A program made the position numbers and the translations under genes. Below the pieces are notes generated by a model that worked only from the letters and a program-made list of their open reading frames with translations, ran no database searches and had not been told where the DNA came from. Positions 49,902 to 57,784 of a stretch of 64,000 nucleotides of DNA are shown here, in pieces. The DNA comes from UBA11612 sp965228575 (GTDB lineage: Bacteria > Pseudomonadota > Alphaproteobacteria > Rhodospirillales > Rhodospirillaceae), in assembly GCA_965228575.1 (NCBI GenBank), contig CBDDHW010000063.1, positions 1 through 64,000 of the forward strand, written 5' to 3'. The stretch's first letter is position 1, and each line of letters opens with the position of its first letter.

Positions 49902-50641
49902 TTCTCATCCAACAGCCCCTGGACATAACTTGGGACAATTGTTGTCGCGGGTCCGTGATGGAGCTCATGAAACAACGAAGCGCCCGACGATGCCTCAAGA
50001 TTTAGCTCCACCGTATGAGCGCGGCCGAGCTGGCGGACCATGGCAACAAAGCCTGCCGCCGGATAAACATTGCCCGACGTTCCTATGGAAATAAATAAAT
50101 CGCATTCAAAGAGAGCATCTTGAATGTCATCAAGACCCATCGGGGTTTCCCCGAACCAAACGACGTTGGGTCTAAGGCCTCCAGCCTGATTGCAGGTTTG
50201 ACACATGTCGTGCGTCGACATGTCGCCAACCCAGTCCACACAAGCACCGCAATGGTTACATCGTGCCTGCGCATAGGTGCCATGCATATGAATAATGTCT
50301 TTCGACCCAGCACGCTCATGAAGGGAATCGACATTCTGAGTAACGATTAATACGCGGCCTGACCATTTTTCCTCCAGACGCGCCAAGGCCTCATGCGCTG
50401 CGTTGGGTTGCACATCGAGTTTGCGTGTGCGGGCTCGGCGCATGTTGTAAAATGCGTGTACACGCTCGGGATCTTTTGCAAAGGCCTCGGGCGTCGCCAC
50501 ATCTTCCCACCGCACTTTGGACCAAATTCCATCTGCGTCGCGAAATGTATCAAGACCCGACTCTTTGGAAATGCCCGCCCCCGTCAGAATGACGATACAC
50601 GCTGTGTTTTCCGGAACAAATTTTGGAGCGACTTGGTCCAT
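49898..50641 (-). CDS. cobB: NAD-dependent protein deacylase, sirtuin class III type
   Basis: A 247-residue Sir2 enzyme that removes acyl groups from lysine using NAD. Features are LTGAGISKESGLDTFRD, TQNVDSLHERAGS, catalytic His120 in IHMHGTY, and a zinc site with Cys128, Cys131, Cys147 and Cys150. Tyr65 and Arg68 (FYNMRR) form the YxxR pair that in SIRT5 and bacterial CobB recognises succinyl or malonyl lysine, so desuccinylation is likely. It heads the two-gene unit with the glycosylase. Confidence 0.93.
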   Translation of the reverse strand: MDQVAPKFVPENTACIVILTGAGISKESGLDTFRDADGIWSKVRWEDVATPEAFAKDPERVHAFYNMRRARTRKLDVQPNAAHEALARLEEKWSGRVLIVTQNVDSLHERAGSKDIIHMHGTYAQARCNHCGACVDWVGDMSTHDMCQTCNQAGGLRPNVVWFGETPMGLDDIQDALFECDLFISIGTSGNVYPAAGFVAMVRQLGRAHTVELNLEASSGASLFHELHHGPATTIVPSYVQGLLDEK

Positions 50642-50750
50642 CGTATAAATCCAGTAATTTGGCGCATGCGGCTTGGTCGGGCATAATGTATTTCATCGCG
50701 CTCTTAGACCCCATGCTAAAGACCAAATTGCAAAGGAGCAAAATTCCAAA

Positions 50751-51233
50751 ATGATAAAGGTCTTGTTTGTATGCACGGGTAACATTTGCCGTTCGCCAAC
50801 CGCCGAGGGTTTGTTTCGGCATATGCTCGAAATCAACGGGCTGACTGAGACGATCGCGGCTGATTCAGCGGGCACACATGGCTATCATGTGGGAGAGCCT
50901 CCTGATGCACGCTCAATCAAAGCCGCGGCGGCACGAGGAATCGATATTGGGGCGCAACGGGCGCGACGCGTAAGGCCCGAAGATTTTAATGCGTTTGATA
51001 TGATTCTTGCGATGGACCGGGGCCACCTCGCCCATCTTAAGGCTCTGCAGCCGCCCAGCACGCGCGCTGAGGTTAACCTGTTCTTGGATTTCCATCCCTC
51101 AAACAAACTCAAGGACGTCCCCGATCCATACTATGGCGGAGAGAACGGCTTTGAAGAGGTTCTAGATCTCGCAGAAGCCGCCTGCACCGAGTTGATTGCC
51201 GCACTTCGCCAAAGGGTCGGGCCGTCGACATGA
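50751..51233 (+). CDS. Low-molecular-weight protein-tyrosine phosphatase
   Basis: A 160-residue phosphatase. The P-loop CTGNICRS (Cys8, Arg14) is followed by SPTAEG, and the general acid is the Asp in DPYYGGENGF. The ATG at 50751 has AAGGAG upstream; the longer in-frame start at 50673 would add a non-homologous tail. It removes phosphate from tyrosine in proteins, for example in exopolysaccharide control. It overlaps the fructosamine kinase gene by four bases (ATGA), suggesting a two-gene operon. Confidence 0.92.
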   Translation: MIKVLFVCTGNICRSPTAEGLFRHMLEINGLTETIAADSAGTHGYHVGEPPDARSIKAAAARGIDIGAQRARRVRPEDFNAFDMILAMDRGHLAHLKALQPPSTRAEVNLFLDFHPSNKLKDVPDPYYGGENGFEEVLDLAEAACTELIAALRQRVGPST

Positions 51234-52084
51234 TGGATGTTCGCGAACGCATCGAAGATGCTTTGAACGCGAACATATCTCACATTTCTCACCTCTCGGG
51301 CGGCTGTGTTGGCGATGTGCGCCGGGTTGATCTCAGTGATGGACGGAGACTTGTCGCGAAGATTGGCTCCGCCGAAGAGTCTGATCTCGCTTTGGAAGGA
51401 TTGATGCTCAATTACTTGGCGGAACGCTCATCGTTACCCGTCCCTGAGGTTCTTGTTGCGAACGAGTCCCTATTGATCATGACGTTTATTGAGGGCGATG
51501 ATTCCATTGGTGCGAGCGCTCAAAAAGACGCTGCTCATCACCTTGCCGCGCTCCACGACATATCGGCGCCAGACTTCGGATTTGACCGTGACACATTGAT
51601 CGGCGGGCTTCGCCAACCCAACCCTCAAGAGCGCTCTTGGATAACCTTTTTCCGAGACCACAGACTTTTGCACATGGGACAAATCGCTCATGCAGCCGGT
51701 CGCTTGCCCACACACATTCGCCGTCGTCTGGAGACGATGTGTTCTCACCTAGATCAATGGCTCGCGGAGCCAGAGAAACCATCGTTACTACATGGCGATG
51801 TGTGGTCGGGAAACGTTCTTGTAAAAAATGGGAAGGTGTCCGGCTTTGTCGATCCGGCGATTTACTATGGCGATCCAGAAATTGAGCTCGCGTTCACGAC
51901 ATTGTTCGGAACATTTGGTGATGATTTTTTTCATAGCTATCAGGAGGCTCGTCCTCTGTCTCCCGGATTTTTCGAAGACCGCTGCGACATCTACAATCTT
52001 TATCCGCTTCTCGTTCACGTCAGGCTATTTGGAGAGTCCTATGTGCGCTCGGTCGACAAGACGTTGCAGCGTTTCGGCTTCTAA
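51230..52084 (+). CDS. Fructosamine kinase family protein
   Basis: A 284-residue aminoglycoside-phosphotransferase-like kinase of the fructosamine kinase family, which phosphorylates glycated amines so that they break down and repair protein glycation. The start HISHLSGGCVGDVRRVDL is an ATP loop, and LLHGDVWSGNVLVKNGKVSGF and DPAIYYGDPEIELAFTTLF are the catalytic and metal segments. The pairing with a protein phosphatase (four-base overlap) is a common bacterial order. Convergent with thpR by a four-base overlap. Confidence 0.9.
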   Translation: MMDVRERIEDALNANISHISHLSGGCVGDVRRVDLSDGRRLVAKIGSAEESDLALEGLMLNYLAERSSLPVPEVLVANESLLIMTFIEGDDSIGASAQKDAAHHLAALHDISAPDFGFDRDTLIGGLRQPNPQERSWITFFRDHRLLHMGQIAHAAGRLPTHIRRRLETMCSHLDQWLAEPEKPSLLHGDVWSGNVLVKNGKVSGFVDPAIYYGDPEIELAFTTLFGTFGDDFFHSYQEARPLSPGFFEDRCDIYNLYPLLVHVRLFGESYVRSVDKTLQRFGF

Positions 52085-52617
52085 GTCATCGAGTACGTTG
52101 CTAAGGGCGAATAAACCGGACCTGCTTTGCCAAGAACACTCTCAAACAACGCAAAAGACGCGACAGGAAAGGGGCCCGCTCGAAATAGGTTATTGCCAGC
52201 GATAAAGAGCTCTAATCGCGCAATGTCGACGTTTGAGAATCGCGCAACCGTGAGATGAGGAATAAATTTCCGCGATTCTGGAGGTTGACCGGATCGTACG
52301 ACAGCCGATTGTATTTTGTTGTGGAGATGATCGAGGGGTGGCGAGGTCGCGATACCTGTCCACAACGCTCGCGTTTTTGAGCCGCGCCCAAATGTATTGA
52401 AACCCTGAAGCTCGAGATCAAACGGCTCAACACGAACCTTGGTAAGATTGGCATCAATCTCCTCTGCGTCACTTTCGGAAACTTCTCCGACAAACCGCAA
52501 CGTTATATGCATATTGGAGGGACCCACCCAGCGTGCACCGGGCAATCCATTGCACAGAGTTGAAAGCTGATCAGAGATATCGCCGGGAATAGGCAATCCG
52601 ACAAATAAGCGCATCAT
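52081..52617 (-). CDS. thpR: RNA 2',3'-cyclic phosphodiesterase
   Basis: A 178-residue 2H phosphoesterase. The two catalytic motifs are HITLRF at residues 37-42 and HLTVARF near residue 124. The protein opens 2',3'-cyclic phosphate ends of RNA or ligates tRNA halves in vitro. MMRLFVGLPIPGDISDQL is a typical start. It follows tesA on the same strand after 28 bases. Confidence 0.92.
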   Translation of the reverse strand: MMRLFVGLPIPGDISDQLSTLCNGLPGARWVGPSNMHITLRFVGEVSESDAEEIDANLTKVRVEPFDLELQGFNTFGRGSKTRALWTGIATSPPLDHLHNKIQSAVVRSGQPPESRKFIPHLTVARFSNVDIARLELFIAGNNLFRAGPFPVASFALFESVLGKAGPVYSPLATYSMT

Positions 52618-52645
52618 CGCGAGTTTAGTTTTCTAATGGTAGCGA

Positions 52646-53410
52646 TCAGTTACTTGAAGACGCGGACTGTTTCGATGCGCGCGCAGCCTCCGCTCGCGCG
52701 ATGAGCTCTTCGACAATCGGTGTGATGCGTGAGACGATTTCAGCAACACCGGCCGAGTTGGGATGAATCCGGTCGTCCTGATTGAGCTCGGGAATGGCCG
52801 CGACCCCCTCTAAAAAAAAAGGATAAATCAATGCGCCTGTATCCGCCGCGACGCTCGAAAAAATTACATTAAATCTGTCTTCGTAGTCGCGTCCGAGATT
52901 CGGGGGCGCCAACATTCCTGCGATGAGCACTGGAATGCGTTCCTCTTGGATACGCCGAACGATAAAATTGATGTTGTCGTAAGCGATCGACGGATCAACC
53001 GCCCGCAGCCCATCGTTTCCGCCAAGAGCAACGATAACCGCATCTGGATTTTCTGAAAGCGACCATTCAAGCCGTGATCGCCCCCCCGTCGTTGTATCCC
53101 CCGATACGCCGGCCTGTAGCAACTCGACGTTATAACCCTTGGCTTTGAGCGCATTTTCCAGTTGGGGGGGAAATGCGTCAGCAGGGTCATCAAGCCCATA
53201 TCCCGCTGTTAGGCTATCGCCGAATGCCAAGATCCGAATGGGTTGTCCTTCAGCACTTGAAGCGCCCTGCGCCGGGCTCAATATGAGCCCAGAGGCCGCG
53301 CCAATCGCACTGCAAATTGCCAGGCACAAAGCCAAAGTTGCCTTTTGCAACAACGATTTGGACGGTAACAATCGCCACACGGACATGGTATGAAACGCCG
53401 GTCCTGACAT
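52646..53410 (-). CDS. tesA: Arylesterase / SGNH hydrolase, TesA type
   Basis: A 254-residue periplasmic lipase-like enzyme. An N-terminal hydrophobic region (about residues 18-40) should act as a signal. The SGNH blocks are FGDSLTAGYGL (Ser), GVSGDTTTGG (Gly), GGNDGLRAVD (Asn), and DRIHPNSAGVAEI (Asp/His). The ATG at 53410 has GAGG at eight bases. Its start lies only 32 bases from the divergent ABC ATPase gene, and this tesA-ybbA-ybbP arrangement is known from many Proteobacteria. Confidence 0.93.
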   Translation of the reverse strand: MSGPAFHTMSVWRLLPSKSLLQKATLALCLAICSAIGAASGLILSPAQGASSAEGQPIRILAFGDSLTAGYGLDDPADAFPPQLENALKAKGYNVELLQAGVSGDTTTGGRSRLEWSLSENPDAVIVALGGNDGLRAVDPSIAYDNINFIVRRIQEERIPVLIAGMLAPPNLGRDYEDRFNVIFSSVAADTGALIYPFFLEGVAAIPELNQDDRIHPNSAGVAEIVSRITPIVEELIARAEAARASKQSASSSN

Positions 53411-53442
53411 CACAAAAACCTCAATCGGGTACGTACTTTCAT

Positions 53443-54195
53443 ATGGATACAATCGCCGCCGATCACAATTCATCACTCTCGTCCAGCAGCGGCGCGTCAA
53501 CCGCTATCGCCCTGGATCAAGTTCACCTCACTTTGGAGGGACCGGCGGGGCCGGTCAACATTCTAAGAGGCATTGATCTCACTGTTGAGTCGGGCACGGC
53601 TCTAGGAGTCGTCGGACCCTCAGGGTCGGGGAAAACCACCATGCTGATGGTTATTGCCGGACTGGAGCGCATATCTTCAGGGCGCGTTGAGGTCGCGGGC
53701 ACAGATTATGCCAGTCTTGATGAGGATGGGCTCGCTCTGTTCCGGCGCGATGCAGTAGGTATCGTCTTTCAGTCGTTCCATCTCATCCCAACGATGAACG
53801 CTCTCGAAAACGTCGCTGTGCCTCTTGAGTTCGCCGGGTTGAAGGACGCGTTTGATCGCGCGGAAGAACAGCTTCGCGCCGTTGGTCTTGGACACAGAAT
53901 GGATCACTACCCCGGGCAGCTTTCTGGAGGTGAGCAACAGCGCGTGGCTTTGGCACGAGCGTTCGCCGTTAAGCCAAAAATTTTATTAGCCGACGAACCG
54001 ACCGGCAACTTAGATGGCGGAACCGGACAGCAAATTGTCGAGCTTCTTTTTGAGCTTCACGACAAAAGCAACACGACCTTGATGCTGATCACCCATGATC
54101 TCAACCTCGCAAAACGGTGCGATCGCATTGTCCGCATTGCCGATGGCCTCATCACCGGTGAGGGATTGGCGAATCCGGAAAGCGCCGGGAGTTAG
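53443..54195 (+). CDS. ybbA: ABC transporter ATP-binding protein (YbbA/LolD-like)
   Basis: A 250-residue ATPase: Walker A GPSGSGKTT, Q-loop VFQSFHLIPTMNALENV, signature LSGGEQQRVALARA, Walker B ILLADEPTGNLD and switch LITHDLN. It belongs to the MacB/LolD group that works with FtsX-like permeases. The ATG at 53443 begins a serine-rich leader before the domain. It ends six bases before the permease gene, so they form one complex. Substrate unknown. Confidence 0.92.
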   Translation: MDTIAADHNSSLSSSSGASTAIALDQVHLTLEGPAGPVNILRGIDLTVESGTALGVVGPSGSGKTTMLMVIAGLERISSGRVEVAGTDYASLDEDGLALFRRDAVGIVFQSFHLIPTMNALENVAVPLEFAGLKDAFDRAEEQLRAVGLGHRMDHYPGQLSGGEQQRVALARAFAVKPKILLADEPTGNLDGGTGQQIVELLFELHDKSNTTLMLITHDLNLAKRCDRIVRIADGLITGEGLANPESAGS

Positions 54196-54200
54196 GTCGT

Positions 54201-56756
54201 ATGCAAAACTTGCCGTTACCTTTGCGGTTCGCCCTGAGAGAACTGCGTGGTGGAATACATGGATTTAGAATTTTTCTGGCCTGTATTGCCATTGGCGTCG
54301 CCGCCATTGCGGGCGCTGAATCCTTAAACGAGTCTGTTAAAGCGGGAATCGCTTCAGACGCACGCCCGATGTTAGGCGGCGATCTTCAGATCGATGCGGA
54401 CTCATACCCGATTAATGATGCGCAGCGCGCTGGCCTCGAGGCTGGCGGAACAGTCAGCGCTCAAGTTCGCTTAAGGTCTATGGCGCGGACCGTGGACGAA
54501 GAAGGCGCCGTGCGCTCGCGGTCACTCATTGAACTCAAAGCGGTTGAGGATACATATCCACTTTATGGCGCGCTCGAGTTGTCGCCAAACGAACCCCTAC
54601 AAAATTTTCTCATCCAGCAAGACGGCGTTTGGGGCGCGTTAATTGAAGACTCTCTGCGCGCGCGGTTGGGGATCGAAGTAGGCGACACGATTTATGTCGG
54701 AGAAGCCCCCTTGCGCGTGCGCGGTATTATTCTCACCGAACCGGACCGCGTCGTGAGCTTTGCCACCGTTGGTCCTCGGGTGATGATCGCGCGCGATGCT
54801 TTATCCGCGACAGAGCTCGTTCAGCTCGGGAGTCTGGTTGAATACATTTACAACATACGGCTGGATAAATCGGAAAACGCCGAGGACATGCGCGCGCGTC
54901 TTGAAGCTGACTTTCCTGGCGCAATGTGGCGCATCCGCGGGCTCAACCAAGCTGCACGCGGCCTTGAGCGCTTCCTAAATAACGTCACTCTTTTTCTCAC
55001 TCTGGTTGGCTTTACGGCATTGCTCACCGGCGGGATTGGTGTTGCCAATGCGGTCCGCGCCCACCTTATCGGCCGCTTGAACACGATCGCCACACTTAAG
55101 TGTTTAGGCGCACCGGCGGATACCGTGTTCTCTATATATTTGATTCAGCTCGGCTTACTGGCGTTAGTCGGAATCGGTGTCGGCTTAACGGTTGGCGCGT
55201 TAATTCCCATCGTTGCCGCGCAGACACTAGGCGATCTTCTTCCAGTGCAAGCCGAACTTGGCTTGTATCCATCGGCGTTAGTCAAAGCCACGGTCTTCGG
55301 CCTTCTGACGGCCGCTTTGTTTACGCTGTGGCCGCTTGCGCGCGCACGGGACATTCCCCCGGTCGCTCTTTTTAGATCGCTACTGGCAGACACGGGACAA
55401 CTGCCAAGAAAAAAATATCTGTTTTTTATCATTGCCATTGCTATCGCGCTGGCTGTGTTCACGGTGACGACTGCCGAGAGACCTTTGTATGCATTTTACT
55501 TTGTAAGTGGTGCAGCGGTTTCCATGGTTTTGTTTCGTATTGCCGCTATCGGCGTTATGCGGTTCGCAGCGCGCATGGCCTCGGGACGTAATAGCCCAAC
55601 AGCTGGACGCCCAACGTTCCGACTTGCCCTTGCCAATCTCTATAGACCGGGCTCGCCGACAACCTCCGTCGTTTTATCTTTAGGACTTGGATTGTCAGTG
55701 CTCGTGGCCGTTGCTTTAGTAGAGTCAAATCTCAATGCAACAATCAGCGAAGGGCTGCCAAGTGACGCGCCGAGTATGTTCTTTGTTGATATTCAGCCCC
55801 ACCAAGAAGAACGATTCCGTGAAATCGTTTCGTCCAGACCAGGCGTCGAAAACGTTCTGACCGCGGCAATGATTCGTGGCCGGGTTTCTAAGATCAATGG
55901 CGTTCCCGCAAATGAAGTTGATGTCGCTCAAGGCAGCCGTTGGGCGGTGCGCGGCGAGCGCAGTATTTCACATGCCGACACCATTCCCGAGAACGCGCGA
56001 CTAACAGAGGGCGAGTGGTGGGGACCTAATCACACTGGTGAAAATTTTGTGTCCATTGATGCCGAGGTTGGGCGCGACATAGGTGTCGGGCTGGGTGATA
56101 CGATTACGATGAACATTTTAGGGCGTGAGATCACAGCGACGATCGCTAGTTTTAGAGACATCCGGTGGCAATCGGGGTCGATGGATTTCACCTTTATCTT
56201 TTCACCTAACGCTCTCGCCGGTGCGCCGGGAACGTATCTCGCAACGGTGCGCTCGGAGGCGGGAACGGAACTGGAAATCGAAACGGCGGTTCTGAATGAG
56301 TTGCCAAATGTAACGGTGATTCAGGTTCGGGACGCCCTGGATATGGCCCGCGGAGTTCTTGATACTTTGGGACTCGCGGTGCGGCTAACGGCTGCGGTTG
56401 CGCTGGTTTCCGGCGCCTTGGTATTGGCGGGCGCAGTGGCCGCGGGACATGCACGGCGCATATACGAATCGGTCGTACTTAAAGTTTTGGGCGCAACCCG
56501 CGGCGGTGTCCTGCGCGCCTTCGTATTCGAATATTTGCTGCTCGGGATTGCGACAGGTCTGATTGCGGCATTTGTCGGCGCTCTCGGCGCGTGGAGTGTC
56601 GTAATTGAGATCATGGAAATCGTTGAGTGGCGCCTGGATTACGGCCTCGTCGTTATCGTTCTGGCGAGCTGTATCACGGTTACTCTCCTGGCCGGGTTCA
56701 CTGGGACATGGCGAGCGATGGGCACCAAAGCCGCGCCCCACCTGCGCAATGAGTAA
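54201..56756 (+). CDS. ybbP: FtsX-like ABC permease (YbbP type)
   Basis: An 851-residue membrane protein. One helix near the N-terminus, a group of helices in the middle (about residues 255-470) and another at the C-terminus (about 720-840) flank large extracytoplasmic domains. The FtsX-type segments are TGGIGVANAVRAHLIGRLNTIATLK and the later YESVVLKVLGATRGGVLRAF region (conserved LG.. and KVLGATR). It forms a transporter or mechanotransducer with YbbA; TesA, encoded next to them, may be its partner. Confidence 0.92.
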   Translation: MQNLPLPLRFALRELRGGIHGFRIFLACIAIGVAAIAGAESLNESVKAGIASDARPMLGGDLQIDADSYPINDAQRAGLEAGGTVSAQVRLRSMARTVDEEGAVRSRSLIELKAVEDTYPLYGALELSPNEPLQNFLIQQDGVWGALIEDSLRARLGIEVGDTIYVGEAPLRVRGIILTEPDRVVSFATVGPRVMIARDALSATELVQLGSLVEYIYNIRLDKSENAEDMRARLEADFPGAMWRIRGLNQAARGLERFLNNVTLFLTLVGFTALLTGGIGVANAVRAHLIGRLNTIATLKCLGAPADTVFSIYLIQLGLLALVGIGVGLTVGALIPIVAAQTLGDLLPVQAELGLYPSALVKATVFGLLTAALFTLWPLARARDIPPVALFRSLLADTGQLPRKKYLFFIIAIAIALAVFTVTTAERPLYAFYFVSGAAVSMVLFRIAAIGVMRFAARMASGRNSPTAGRPTFRLALANLYRPGSPTTSVVLSLGLGLSVLVAVALVESNLNATISEGLPSDAPSMFFVDIQPHQEERFREIVSSRPGVENVLTAAMIRGRVSKINGVPANEVDVAQGSRWAVRGERSISHADTIPENARLTEGEWWGPNHTGENFVSIDAEVGRDIGVGLGDTITMNILGREITATIASFRDIRWQSGSMDFTFIFSPNALAGAPGTYLATVRSEAGTELEIETAVLNELPNVTVIQVRDALDMARGVLDTLGLAVRLTAAVALVSGALVLAGAVAAGHARRIYESVVLKVLGATRGGVLRAFVFEYLLLGIATGLIAAFVGALGAWSVVIEIMEIVEWRLDYGLVVIVLASCITVTLLAGFTGTWRAMGTKAAPHLRNE

Positions 56757-56871
56757 AGAACCCTAGTATTTTGATATGTAACAATAAATTTAGGGGTTTT
56801 CGGGCCGATTCGGTGGCTTCTATCCCGATTTTTGTTGCGAGAGAGCGTTAAAACTCCAATATAAAGACGTA

Positions 56872-56888
56872 GTCCGCACAGTGCGGAC
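56872..56888. promoter_or_regulatory. Palindrome GTCCGCACAGTGCGGAC upstream of the BI-1 gene
   Basis: Eight-base perfect arms around a single centre base, 25 bases before the ATG. A TATAAA sequence (56860-56865) precedes it, so the palindrome would cover the transcription start. Its core matches the palindrome before rhlE at 14 of 15 positions. Confidence 0.5.
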
Positions 56889-56913
56889 CCATTGGTATTA
56901 AACGAGGAATGAC

Positions 56914-57663
56914 ATGGTTAGTGAAGCTGATCGCAGAGCATATCAAGGCACGGTAGCCGGCGCTGACGCCGCGGAAATCGATCAGGGCCTGCGAAGCTAT
57001 ATGCTCCGCGTCTACAATTATATGGGCTCTGGCCTGCTATTGTCGGGCATCGTCGCGATGCTGGTGGCGAATAGTGAAGCTGTACGCAGCCTATTTTTCC
57101 AGCAAACGGCGACCGGCATGGGATACACGGGCCTTGGCATGATTGCCGTGTTTGCCCCAATCGGAATGATTCTGGCAATGAGCTTCGGCGCAAACCGGAT
57201 GAAAACCAGCACCCTTCAGGCGTTGTACTGGTCCTTTGTCGCGTTAATGGGTGTTGGCCTGTCCGTAGCGCTATTGGCCTACACCGGCGAAAGCGTGGCG
57301 AGGGTATTTTTCATCACCGCCATTTCGTTCGGTGGCTTGAGCCTCTACGGCTACACCACGAAACGCGATTTATCAGCCTTCGGGACTTTCCTAATGATGG
57401 GCTTGATCGGTCTTTTGGTCGCTGGGGTCGTCAATATTTTCCTGCAAAGTGCAATGCTGCACTTCGTATATTCAGCAGTCGGCGTACTATTGTTTGCTGG
57501 TATGACTGCATACGACACCCAAGCAATCAAAAACTCCTATTTTGAAGCTGGTGGAACGTCCGCTGAAGGTAAGTCAGCGATCATGGGCGCTGTTCGCCTG
57601 TACTTGGATTTCGTCAACCTCTTTATGTTCTTGTTGCAGTTCTTGGGCGCTCGCCGCGACTAG
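56914..57663 (+). CDS. Bax inhibitor-1 / YccA family membrane protein
   Basis: A 249-residue polytopic inner-membrane protein with seven helices of the BI-1 (UPF0005) family. RSYMLRVYNYMGSGLLLSG at the start and FAGMTAYDTQAIKNSYF near the end are characteristic; the paired aspartate of the last helices (LDFVNLFMFLLQFLG) is present. Relatives leak calcium or modulate FtsH; the role here is unknown. GAGGA ribosome site precedes the ATG. Confidence 0.92.
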   Translation: MVSEADRRAYQGTVAGADAAEIDQGLRSYMLRVYNYMGSGLLLSGIVAMLVANSEAVRSLFFQQTATGMGYTGLGMIAVFAPIGMILAMSFGANRMKTSTLQALYWSFVALMGVGLSVALLAYTGESVARVFFITAISFGGLSLYGYTTKRDLSAFGTFLMMGLIGLLVAGVVNIFLQSAMLHFVYSAVGVLLFAGMTAYDTQAIKNSYFEAGGTSAEGKSAIMGAVRLYLDFVNLFMFLLQFLGARRD

Positions 57664-57691
57664 AACGCACAAAACGCGACTCTTTCTATTT

Positions 57692-57722
57692 GCCCGGGCT
57701 CCTCACAGAGTCCGGGCCTTTT
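57692..57722 (+). terminator. Rho-independent terminator after the BI-1 gene
   Basis: GCCCGGGCTC (57692-57701) pairs with GAGTCCGGGC (57708-57717; one G-T pair), followed by C and TTTT. The hairpin is GC-rich and directly downstream of the stop codon. Confidence 0.85.
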
Positions 57723-57784
57723 CTTAGATTCCTACAAAACAATGTGCTAGGTGAACGGCCTGCATTCCTCATTGATGATTTCGC

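Noticed and set aside
54261..54276. A second ICE-like element (TTTAGAATTTTTCTGG)
   Set aside because: It lies within the ybbP coding sequence and its second half does not match TTCTAAA.
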